Shown here: positions 16,011 to 23,093 of the stretch, piece by piece
Layout of the letters: every line of letters starts with the position of its first letter
How positions within the stretch are numbered: the stretch's first letter is position 1
Assembly (NCBI GenBank): GCA_023433185.1
Contig: JAEZEN010000132.1
Location: forward strand, 1 to 23,813
Direction of reading: 5' to 3'
DNA from: Pseudomonadota bacterium
Lineage (GTDB): Bacteria; Pseudomonadota; Alphaproteobacteria; Rhizobiales; Kaistiaceae
Length of the DNA stretch: 23,813 bases
The notes under the pieces: model-generated
What the model was told of the DNA's origin: nothing
What the model saw: only the letters and a program-made list of their open reading frames with translations
The model's database searches: none
Program-made: the position numbers and the translations under genes

Positions 16011-16895
16011 ATGAGCACTTCCGGAACCGACACAGAAACGCACCCCGCGGGGCAGGGGCCGGGCGATCACCGCTCGCGCCTCCGGCGGTTCATCGAATCG
16101 GAGGCGGTGGTCCGCTTCATCATCACCGTCATCGTTCTCAATGCGATCGTCATCGGCCTCGAGACCTGGCCGGTGGCGGCGGACCGGTTCGGCTGGCTCC
16201 TCGTCCTCCTCGACAGGGTGGCGATCGGCATCTTCGTCGTCGAGATCGCCATCAAGCTGATCGTCTATCGCTGGCGGTTCTTCGCCAGCGGCTGGAACGT
16301 GTTCGACTTCGTCATCGTGGCCATCGCCCTGGTGCCCGCAACGGAGTGGATGTCGGTGCTGCGCGCCATGCGCATCCTCAGGGCGCTTCGGCTCCTCTCC
16401 ATGATGCCGCAGATGCGGCGCGTGGTGCAGGCGCTGCTCGGGGCGATCCCGGCGATGGGATCGGTCATCCTTCTGCTGACGCTGGTCTTCTACGTCGCCG
16501 CGGTCATGGCGACGAAGCTGTTCGGTGCGGTCTTCCCGGAGTGGTTCGGCTCGATCGGCGCATCGCTCTACTCGCTCTTCCAGATCATGACGCTGGAATC
16601 GTGGTCGATGGGGATCGTCCGGCCGGTGATGGAGAGCTTCCCCTACGCCTGGGTGTTCTTCGTGCCGTTCATCCTGGTCACGTCCTTCGTGGTCCTGAAC
16701 CTGTTCATCGCCATCATCGTCAACGCCATGCATGCCACCGAGGCGGCCGAGCAGGAAGCCCGCGAGGATCAGGTGGCGCGCGAGATCGCCGCGCTCGGTG
16801 CCGAGATCCGGGCCTTGCGGGAGGAGACCCGCCGCGAGGCCTCCGAGCGCTCGCTCGCAGAAGGCGCGACGGCACCGGCCGCGTCGGTGCCGTGA
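16011..16895 (+). CDS. Voltage-gated sodium channel, NaChBac/NavAb type
   Basis: A single-domain, six-helix ion channel of 294 residues that would assemble as a tetramer in the inner membrane and conduct Na+ on depolarisation. S1 begins near residue 33. S4 carries Arg at every third position (RAMRILRALR, 118-127). The pore ends in FQIMTLESWSMGIVRPVMES; its filter TLESWSM (194-200) is the one found in NavAb and NavMs. S6 is VPFILVTSFVVLNLFIAIIV. A C-terminal segment (EAAEQEAREDQVAREIAALG, then AEIRALREETRREA) has heptad character and should form the tetramerising coiled coil. The ATG at 16011 is preferred for the G-rich stretch just before it; the ATG at 15987 adds eight residues. It stands as a single gene. 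Its role is unknown; motility and pH homeostasis are roles reported for relatives. Confidence 0.93.
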   Translation: MSTSGTDTETHPAGQGPGDHRSRLRRFIESEAVVRFIITVIVLNAIVIGLETWPVAADRFGWLLVLLDRVAIGIFVVEIAIKLIVYRWRFFASGWNVFDFVIVAIALVPATEWMSVLRAMRILRALRLLSMMPQMRRVVQALLGAIPAMGSVILLLTLVFYVAAVMATKLFGAVFPEWFGSIGASLYSLFQIMTLESWSMGIVRPVMESFPYAWVFFVPFILVTSFVVLNLFIAIIVNAMHATEAAEQEAREDQVAREIAALGAEIRALREETRREASERSLAEGATAPAASVP

Positions 16896-16936
16896 AGGCT
16901 TCCCGGCGGGTCGCGATCGGGCAGCCGATCCGCTAG

Positions 16937-16990
16937 GGTCGCGCCGATGATGTCGCGACCGGCCGGATCGAAGGCCGGCACCTCGGCCGG
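16937..16990 (+). promoter_or_regulatory. Inverted and direct repeats in the tenA leader
   Basis: GGTCGCG (16937-16943) pairs perfectly with CGCGACC (16954-16960). Directly after it, the hexamer GGCCGG occurs at 16961, 16973 and 16985, exactly 12 bases apart. The block ends 15 bases before the tenA start. It could be a regulator site or leader structure, but in such GC-rich DNA chance is possible. It does not resemble the TPP riboswitch. Confidence 0.3.
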
Positions 16991-17005
16991 AGCGAGAGCT
17001 GACCC

Positions 17006-17671
17006 ATGGACATTTTCGATCGCCTCAAGACGGCGGCGGCGACCGACTGGAAGAGCTACGTCGACCATGATTTCGTTCACCGGATGGGCGCGGGGACGCT
17101 GCCGCAGGCGGCGTTCCGCACCTACCTGGTCCAGGACTACCTGTTCCTGATCCAGTTCGCGCGCGCCCAGGCCCTCGCGACCTACAAGAGCCGCACGCTC
17201 GCCGACATGAAGGCGGCACAGGCGGGCCTCGCGGCCATCCTCGACGAAATGGAGCTTCATGTGCGGCTGTGCGGTCGCTGGGGCCTGTCGCGGGACGCCA
17301 TCGAGGCCGCTCCCGAGCATCAGGCGACCGTCGCCTATACCCGCTTCGTACTCGACTGCGGCGCGGCCGGCGACCTGCTCGACCTGCACGTGGCCCTGGC
17401 GCCCTGCGTGATCGGCTATGCCGAAATCGGCCGCAACCTCGCGCCCAACGGTATCGACGCGCTCGGCGACCATCCCTATCGCGAGTGGATCGCCGAGTAT
17501 GCCGGTGAAGCCTATCAGGGCGTTGCCGCTGAGGCCCGTCGCCACCTCGACGATCTCGCGGCCCGGGCCATGACGGCGCGCCGCTTCACCGAGCTTGCGG
17601 CGCTGTTCGGTACGGCCGCGCGGCTGGAGGCCGACTTCTGGCAGATGGGACTCGCGGCCGCGCCGCACTGA
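17006..17671 (+). CDS. tenA: TenA family aminopyrimidine aminohydrolase (thiaminase II)
   Basis: A 221-residue all-helical cytosolic enzyme of TenA length. It hydrolyses aminomethyl-aminopyrimidine, a breakdown product of thiamine, to HMP for reuse in thiamine synthesis. Residues lining the TenA active site are present: Asp44 and Phe47 in QDYLFLIQ, Tyr111, the catalytic Cys134 in LAPCVIGYAEIG with Tyr138, and Glu208 in LEADFWQMGL. It is therefore of the Cys-containing TenA_C type and probably active. The ATG at 17006 begins the typical FDRLKTA...W opening. Upstream is the sodium channel gene (110 bases), and downstream an unrecognised membrane protein gene on the same strand. No other thi gene is in view, but an ABC importer operon lies about 1 kb beyond its 3' end on the other strand. 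Confidence 0.92.
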   Translation: MDIFDRLKTAAATDWKSYVDHDFVHRMGAGTLPQAAFRTYLVQDYLFLIQFARAQALATYKSRTLADMKAAQAGLAAILDEMELHVRLCGRWGLSRDAIEAAPEHQATVAYTRFVLDCGAAGDLLDLHVALAPCVIGYAEIGRNLAPNGIDALGDHPYREWIAEYAGEAYQGVAAEARRHLDDLAARAMTARRFTELAALFGTAARLEADFWQMGLAAAPH

Positions 17672-17775
17672 CGCGCCGCGCCGGTCCGGAACGGGCCACA
17701 AGAACGGCATCCTCCAGCCATGAAGGCGGGGTATCGGAGCGTGACGGATTCTGCTGCACGAAAGACCAGCGGTCG

Positions 17776-18669
17776 ATGAGAATGCCACGACGCCTCACCG
17801 TGATGACGGTGCTCGCGGGGATGCTCTACCTGGGCCCGTTTGTGGCGGGCCTGTCCCGTCAGCCGGGGGCTTCCGTGCTGGTGTTCGGCGCCCTGCTCGG
17901 ACTGTGGAGCGTCCTCTACCAGCCGGCTTCGTGGCCCCGGCGCGCCGTCGACCTGGCCGATCCGGCGATCCTGGCAAGGACCATCCTCCACGCCGGTGTG
18001 ATGCTCGCCCTCGCCGGCATCATGTTCCTGGCCGGGTTCGGGCTGTCCTACATAACCGGAGTGCTCCCGTTGCCCATGGCGGTGCCGATGGCGGTGCCGT
18101 TCGGCGCGGTGGCGCTTGCGACGCTGGTCCAGTCGCCCCGAAAGGCGGCCGAGATGGACGCCTTTCTCGATGAGGCCCTGCTGCAGCTTCAGGGACTCCC
18201 GGCGGGCCCCGGCGAGTCACGGCAGGGGGCCATGGCGGAGGACCTGGCGCACCGGATCGCCGACCTGCCGGCCGACTCGAGTGCTGCGGACGTGCTTGCG
18301 ATCCTTCACGGCGCCGACGAACTCGACGCTGCGCTTCTCTCCGTGGTGGACCGCATGGGCACGACCGTCCCGCGGTCCTTGCGGCTTGCCGCCGTCCTGC
18401 TGGTCACCGACACCGAACGTGGCTGCGGGCTTGCCGGCCGAAGGGAGGCGGCCTGGGTCTTCGACCTGGCTCGGGGCGATTCCGACCTCGAGACCCTGTT
18501 CGCAGGGCGCGCTCTCCATCTCCTGTCGCGGTCGCCGCACCTGCGGTACGACATGCCCTACGCGTACGACGTGAAGCAGGCCTGCGACGCCGCGTCCGAC
18601 CCGCGGGCAGCCGAGACCCTCGCCGCCCTGCGCGACCGCCTCAACGACCTGTCGACGCAGGACGCGTGA
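17776..18669 (+). CDS. Membrane protein of unknown function
   Basis: 297 residues that I do not recognise. The N-terminal part holds four hydrophobic segments at about 6-27, 32-50, 66-93 and 97-118 (the last with a repeated PMAVPMAVPFG). A soluble, mostly helical and acidic domain from about 120 to the end follows; it contains DRMGTTVPRSLRLAAVLLVT and SRSPHLRYDMPYAYDVKQAC. No catalytic motif is evident. The ATG at 17776 or the one two codons later could be the start; neither has a clear Shine-Dalgarno. It follows tenA by 104 bases and converges on the PhyH gene with a 35-base gap that holds a small hairpin (GGCGC 18676-18680, GCGCC 18684-18688). Codon usage looks like that of its neighbours. 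Probably real but lineage-restricted. Confidence 0.65.
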   Translation: MRMPRRLTVMTVLAGMLYLGPFVAGLSRQPGASVLVFGALLGLWSVLYQPASWPRRAVDLADPAILARTILHAGVMLALAGIMFLAGFGLSYITGVLPLPMAVPMAVPFGAVALATLVQSPRKAAEMDAFLDEALLQLQGLPAGPGESRQGAMAEDLAHRIADLPADSSAADVLAILHGADELDAALLSVVDRMGTTVPRSLRLAAVLLVTDTERGCGLAGRREAAWVFDLARGDSDLETLFAGRALHLLSRSPHLRYDMPYAYDVKQACDAASDPRAAETLAALRDRLNDLSTQDA

Positions 18670-18704
18670 GGATCAGGCGCTCGGCGCCATGTCCAGATCG
18701 ACTG

Positions 18705-19505
18705 TCACCGAAGCGCGATGCGCGGGAACTCGCCGGGCGGCAGCGTAGCGCCTTCCTCGGTCTGGTGCTCGGCCCAGAACGCGGCCACCGGCCAAGGCCG
18801 GTGGCGGAAACGGGTCTCGGGATGGGCGTAGCGGATCGAGAGCCGGCGGAAGGTGTCGCCGCAAAGGCCGCCCGCGGCGTGAAGCGTGCGGGAGTCGAGG
18901 AGGACGGCATCGCCGGGCGCGGTCGCGGGGATCACCACAGGGAAGGTGCCGGGCTCGCTGTCGATGTCCGGCACCGGGCGCAGCACGATGTCGCCGGCAT
19001 CGAGGGTCGCCTTGCCGGCCGAGAACTCGACCGGGGCGAAGACGTCGCCGCGATGCGAGCCGGCAACGGCGCGGATGCCGACCGGACCCGGCACCGGGTC
19101 GAGAGGAATCCAGATCGTCAGGAACCAGGGTTCGAGCGGGTGATAGGGGTGATCCTGGTGCCAGGGGCTGGGCGTTCCCGAACCCTTGGCCGAGTAGAAC
19201 CACTGGTCCTCGAGGAGGATCACGTCGTCGGTCCCGAGGACTTCGGCCGCGACCCGCGGCAGGGCGCCCTCCGTGGCCACGGCGCGGATCGCCTCGACAT
19301 CGCCCCAGCGGAACAGGTCGCTCTGGACCACGGGCTTGCCGGCGGGCGAAAGCGTGCGGAAGTACGGGCCGGGATGGGCGCGGCAATACTCGATCGCTTC
19401 GCGCAGTTCGGCCTGTTGCTCCGACCCGATCAGTCCCCGTACGACCGCGACGCCGTCCGCGGCAATGGTGAGCCTGTCCTGGTTCACGCGGTCCATCGTG
19501 CTCAT
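18705..19505 (-). CDS. Phytanoyl-CoA dioxygenase (PhyH) family oxygenase
   Basis: A 266-residue Fe(II)/2-oxoglutarate-dependent oxygenase of the PhyH family, which hydroxylates or oxidises small organic substrates. The facial triad is visible: His116 and Asp118 in PSPWHQDHPYHP, and the distal His209 in SRTLHAAGG. The Arg in FRRLSIRY (about 220-221 or 225) is a candidate for 2-oxoglutarate binding. The double-stranded beta-helix core lies between (WIPLDPVPGPVGIRAVAGSH). The ATG at 19505 has GAGGAGG 8 bases upstream; the frame is open to 19640, but that part overlaps the Rieske gene and is not family-like. It starts 23 bases after the Rieske alpha stop and is the last gene of the operon. Substrate unknown; the CoA-ester activity of the namesake enzyme should not be assumed. 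Confidence 0.9.
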   Translation of the reverse strand: MSTMDRVNQDRLTIAADGVAVVRGLIGSEQQAELREAIEYCRAHPGPYFRTLSPAGKPVVQSDLFRWGDVEAIRAVATEGALPRVAAEVLGTDDVILLEDQWFYSAKGSGTPSPWHQDHPYHPLEPWFLTIWIPLDPVPGPVGIRAVAGSHRGDVFAPVEFSAGKATLDAGDIVLRPVPDIDSEPGTFPVVIPATAPGDAVLLDSRTLHAAGGLCGDTFRRLSIRYAHPETRFRHRPWPVAAFWAEHQTEEGATLPPGEFPRIALR

Positions 19506-19528
19506 GGTTCTCGCCTCCTCGCCAGGCC

Positions 19529-20908
19529 TCAGTTGCCCGCGGCGGCGCGCCGGCCGGCCTTGCGGTTCATGAACTTCGCCGCCTCGATGCGGGAGCGGCG
19601 CACGGTCGTGGCGACGGGCGATGCCATCAGGCGCTTCCACTCGGCGAGATAGGCACGGATTGGCGCCTCCGACGCGATGTCACCGACAGCGTGCCCGTGG
19701 TCATCGAGGACGTCCCCCGCGTGGGCGCCGCGGCTGATATCCACCCACTCCTCCTCGACGGTCTGCAATCCCTCCTGGACGCGCTCGAACATCTCGAGAT
19801 CGTCCGGTGTTCCGAACGAGACGAAGTCCTCGTCGACGCGGAGACGCATGAGATTGACCTCCTCCGGGGCCTGGTCAGCAAGGACGAGGTAGTAGCTGAG
19901 GCGGGTGTGGTCGACGGCGATCGGCTCGACGACCATCATCTGGTTGCCGACGAAGATCAGGTTGGGGAAGAGGGACAGGTTGACCATGCTGCCGGTCATC
20001 AGGTCGAGGTTCTCCCGCGTCCGCTGGCCGGCATCGCGGAGCGAGGCCTCGAGGTCGTCGCGGGTCGGCAGCGGCCGCATCGTCGACCATGGGCCGGCCG
20101 GAATGCCCGGACGCTGGTCGACGACGCAGTGCCCGTGGCCGAGCGTGCGGCTGACCATCGGCGTGGCATTGGGATTGCGGGCGAGCACCGTGTCGGTGGA
20201 GGCCTCCTTGCCGAGGAGGTTGTAGGACCGGTGCGCAAAGGTGGCGTGGATGCCGTCGGCGGCATTGTCCCAGGCCATCTTCCAGTTGGCGCGATACTCC
20301 TGGCGGATGGCGCTGGGCACGACCCGCAGCGCCCCTTGCGGGTGCCGGTCTATATGCTCGTCGAGCCAGGGCGTCGCCGGCCCGAGCCATTCGGCAAGAT
20401 CCATCGGTTCCGCAGCCATCGTGCCGAAGACGAAGCCGCGATAGCTCTCGACGCGGAGCTGGCCGAGGTCGAAGGGCCGCTCGTAGAGCTTGTCGTAGCT
20501 GTCGGCCACCGGCAGGTTGAGGAGCTTGCCGTCGAGATCGAATGCCCAGCCGTGATAGGGACAGGTCAGCCGGGTCTTGCAGCCCCGTTCCTCGCCGACC
20601 AGCGTGGTGCCGCGATGGGTGCAGCGGTTGAGCAGACCCCGCAGCTCGCCGGCGGCGGTTCGGACCAGCAGCACCTGGCGGCGGCCCATCCGTCGCCGGA
20701 CGAACGAGCCCGGCTGCGGCACCTCGCTCTCGTGGCCGAGATACGACCAGCTCCCGCCGAAGATGCGGTCCATCTCGATCTCGAACAGGGCGGGATCGGT
20801 GTAGACGAGGCGATTTACGACATCCTCCCGCACGAGGTGTTCGACCTCTTGGCGGAGGTCCGGGCCGCGGGCGATGATGGCATCGGGTCTGAGGCTGTCG
20901 GCGGTCAT
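19529..20908 (-). CDS. Rieske ring-hydroxylating dioxygenase, alpha subunit
   Basis: The large catalytic subunit of a two-subunit Rieske non-heme iron oxygenase, 459 residues. The Rieske cluster ligands are Cys96 and His98 (NRCTHRGT), then Cys116 and His119 (LTCPYHGWAFDLDG), spaced C-x-H-x17-C-x2-H. The catalytic domain has DNAADGIHATFAHRS, with bridging Asp218 and iron ligands His221 and His226. The third ligand is probably Asp370 or Asp369 in FGTPDDLEMFERVQEG. Such enzymes insert O2 into aromatic or related rings using electrons from a reductase chain. The ATG at 20908 is 11 bases after the beta stop; homology begins there. Overall pattern is closest, as far as I can judge, to benzoate/anthranilate-type oxygenases, but the substrate is unknown. 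Cytosolic. Confidence 0.92.
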   Translation of the reverse strand: MTADSLRPDAIIARGPDLRQEVEHLVREDVVNRLVYTDPALFEIEMDRIFGGSWSYLGHESEVPQPGSFVRRRMGRRQVLLVRTAAGELRGLLNRCTHRGTTLVGEERGCKTRLTCPYHGWAFDLDGKLLNLPVADSYDKLYERPFDLGQLRVESYRGFVFGTMAAEPMDLAEWLGPATPWLDEHIDRHPQGALRVVPSAIRQEYRANWKMAWDNAADGIHATFAHRSYNLLGKEASTDTVLARNPNATPMVSRTLGHGHCVVDQRPGIPAGPWSTMRPLPTRDDLEASLRDAGQRTRENLDLMTGSMVNLSLFPNLIFVGNQMMVVEPIAVDHTRLSYYLVLADQAPEEVNLMRLRVDEDFVSFGTPDDLEMFERVQEGLQTVEEEWVDISRGAHAGDVLDDHGHAVGDIASEAPIRAYLAEWKRLMASPVATTVRRSRIEAAKFMNRKAGRRAAAGN

Positions 20909-20919
20909 GGCCTGTCCCG

Positions 20920-21492
20920 TCAAAGCAGCCAGCCCAGATGCGGCGTGCCTGCCGTCTGGGCCGGAAGGAGGAGGATCTTGCGGGTCAGCCGCCACCCTTC
21001 GGGGCCGCGGCGGAGACGATGGATCTGGCGCCCTGCAGTCGCGAAGACCGACTGCAGGCGGACGTACTGGATCGCGATGGTGCTCGCCACGATCAGCTCG
21101 TCCGCGGAGGCGAGCGGCCATGCCTCGACCCCGCCGATCACGCGGACCGCATCGCCCTGGGGGTGGAGGGCCCAGGCGCTGCGGTCGTGCATGCGCCAGA
21201 CGCGCTCCTTCAGCCGGCGATGATCGTCGAAGAACAGGGCCTGGTCGGTTTCGGGGTCGCCGTCCGGGGAGAGCGGGACCCAGAAGGCGGCGTCCTCGTC
21301 CCAGAGCCCGAGCCACCGGTCGAAGGCGCGGGCATCGAGCAGGCGCGCCTCGGCCGCAAGGGCCGATGCCGCGTCGGCCGAGCGGACAGGATCGGCGGCG
21401 GGAGCCGTCGCCAGGAAGGCGACGTCGTCCCGAAGGCTGCGATAGAGCGCCTTGACCCGGCCAGTGCCGGTGGCGGCCTGAACGGCGGTCAT
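20920..21492 (-). CDS. Ring-hydroxylating dioxygenase, beta subunit
   Basis: A 190-residue small subunit of the SnoaL/NTF2-like fold, typical in size for the beta chain that packs with the Rieske alpha chain into an alpha3beta3 complex; it has a structural rather than redox role. Family features are LLDARAFDRWLGLWDEDAAF followed by WVPLSPDGDPETD, the DHRRLKERVWRMHDRSAWAL stretch with Arg-rich helix, and the C-terminal GWRLTRKILLLPA strand. The ATG at 21492 overlaps the permease stop as ATGA (21489-21492), so it is translationally coupled to the transporter. The alpha gene follows after 11 bases. The order beta-then-alpha is the reverse of the more usual alpha-then-beta arrangement. Confidence 0.88.
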   Translation of the reverse strand: MTAVQAATGTGRVKALYRSLRDDVAFLATAPAADPVRSADAASALAAEARLLDARAFDRWLGLWDEDAAFWVPLSPDGDPETDQALFFDDHRRLKERVWRMHDRSAWALHPQGDAVRVIGGVEAWPLASADELIVASTIAIQYVRLQSVFATAGRQIHRLRRGPEGWRLTRKILLLPAQTAGTPHLGWLL

Positions 21493-23093
21493 TGCGCCAC
21501 CTGCTCGGGTGCGAAGCGGGTGAGGGCCCAGCGTTCGGCCGCCCCGACGAGGAGGTAGCCGCAGACGGAGACGAGCGTGAGCACGACGACGCAGCTCCAC
21601 AGCATGTTGTAGTTGGAGGTGCTGGCGGTGAGCGCCATGAGGTTGCCGATGCCGGTGCCGGTCGCGAGCCATTCGGCGACCGTGGCGGCGAGCACGGCGC
21701 TCGGCACCGCCATGCGGGCCGCGGCGAAGAACGCCGGCAGCATCACCGGGATGCGGGCGAGGAACAGGGTGCGGATGCGGCCGGTGGCGAAGACGGAAAA
21801 GAAGTCGATCACCTGCCCGGGCGTCTGGCGGAGGCCCTGCGCGCAGGCGACCAGCGTCGGGAAGAAGTTCATCACCGCGACGATCACCAGCATCCCCGCA
21901 AGGCCGCGGCCGAAGCCGAGGACGATGAGCGGGGCGGTCGCGACGATCGGGATCGAGCGCAGCGCGATGGCCAGCGGGGTCGCCACGCGTGCAACCAGCG
22001 GCAGCAGCTGGAAGACGGCCGCGATGATCGCGCCGAGGGCGAGGCCGGCCAGGTAGCCGGGGATGGTGACCACCAGGGTCTGGCCGAGCGCCGAGAACAG
22101 CACGGCGCGATGGGCGCCCGCTTCCGGGCCCGTGACCAGATAGGCGAGGACGTCGAGCGGTCGCTTGGCGAAGAAGCGGTTGAGGCCGAAGAGGTCCATC
22201 GCGCCCTGCCAGGCGACGAGGACGATGACCGTGGTGAGCGCGAAGACGCCGAGACCCGAGAGCCACTGCCGGCTCGCGACCCGCGCCGCGGGCGGTGCCG
22301 CCGACAGGAGGAGCGGCGGCGTCCCCGGCGCCAGGAGCCGCCCGATCGCGCCGACCAGCAGGTAGCCGGCGATGGCCACCACGGTGGCGATCGTCGCCAG
22401 CGCCCAAGTGCCGTCGACATCGAGGGAGCGCATGGTCTGGATGCTGAGGACGCCCATCCCCTGGTCGGCGCCCGTGAACTCGCCGACCATCGCGCCGAGG
22501 AAGGCGGCCGGCGCCGCGATCTGCAGGCCGGCGACCAGATAGGGCACCGACGCCCGGGCGCGCACATAGGCGAAGGCCGAGAGCCGCCCGCGGCCGTAGC
22601 TCGCCACGAGGTCGAGCCAGCCGGCGGGGACGGCTCGAAGCCCGACCACCAGCGGGACGAACGTCGTGTAGTAGACACCGAGCGCGGCGAGCGTGACCTG
22701 GGGGCCGATGCCGGGGCCGAACAGGACGCGGAGGATCGGCCCCGTGGCAACCAGCGGCAGGCAGAAGACGACGAGCGCCAGACCCTGCACCACCCGCTCG
22801 GTCCGCGGCAGGATGTTGACGAAGGCGGCAAGGACGAGCGCGGCGAAGCTGCCGAACAGGAAGCCGAGCGCGGCTTCGCCGAGTGTGATCGAGAGGGCGC
22901 GCGCGTAGAGGGCGCGGTCCTCGACGATCCGAGCGGCGATGGCGCTCGGCGGCGCGAGCGCGTAGGAGCCGGCGAGGAGGAATCGCGCCAGCAGTTCCCA
23001 GACGAGCACCACGAGCAGCAGCCCGGCGATCGTCGACAGCGGCAGGGCCCGCGCGCGCGCCGCCCCGGGGAGTGCGAGCGCGGCCGCGCTCAT
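21489..23093 (-). CDS. ABC transporter permease, two fused BPD_transp_1 domains
   Basis: A 534-residue inner-membrane permease made of two NitT/TauT-type permease domains in one chain (about 20-255 and 281-520), joined by a Pro/Ala-rich linker (256-280). Each half has the cytoplasmic coupling (EAA-like) loop: [20 protein letters not shown] with MGVLSI (193-217), and [25 protein letters not shown] (462-486). The usual arrangement is one roughly 260-residue permease acting as a homodimer; here one polypeptide should suffice per transporter. The ATG at 23093 overlaps the ATPase stop as ATGA, and its stop overlaps the Rieske beta start in the same way. The cargo is probably a small organic molecule oxidised by the downstream enzymes (inferred). 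The substrate-binding protein is not in view. Confidence 0.9.
   Translation of the reverse strand: MSAAALALPGAARARALPLSTIAGLLLVVLVWELLARFLLAGSYALAPPSAIAARIVEDRALYARALSITLGEAALGFLFGSFAALVLAAFVNILPRTERVVQGLALVVFCLPLVATGPILRVLFGPGIGPQVTLAALGVYYTTFVPLVVGLRAVPAGWLDLVASYGRGRLSAFAYVRARASVPYLVAGLQIAAPAAFLGAMVGEFTGADQGMGVLSIQTMRSLDVDGTWALATIATVVAIAGYLLVGAIGRLLAPGTPPLLLSAAPPAARVASRQWLSGLGVFALTTVIVLVAWQGAMDLFGLNRFFAKRPLDVLAYLVTGPEAGAHRAVLFSALGQTLVVTIPGYLAGLALGAIIAAVFQLLPLVARVATPLAIALRSIPIVATAPLIVLGFGRGLAGMLVIVAVMNFFPTLVACAQGLRQTPGQVIDFFSVFATGRIRTLFLARIPVMLPAFFAAARMAVPSAVLAATVAEWLATGTGIGNLMALTASTSNYNMLWSCVVVLTLVSVCGYLLVGAAERWALTRFAPEQVAQ

Noticed and set aside
16896..17005. A possible TPP riboswitch before tenA
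   Set aside because: I looked for the CTGAGA and ACCTGATCTGGATAATGCC-type conserved blocks and found neither; only GC-rich repeats are present.
19506..19640. A longer start for the PhyH protein
   Set aside because: The extra 45 residues overlap the end of the Rieske alpha gene and lack family features; the ATG at 19505 has an ideal GAGGAGG.
20909..22407. Long N-terminal extensions of the Rieske alpha and beta frames into upstream genes
   Set aside because: The added residues overlap the beta subunit and permease genes out of frame and do not resemble Rieske N-termini; starts at 20908 and 21492 fit homology and spacing.
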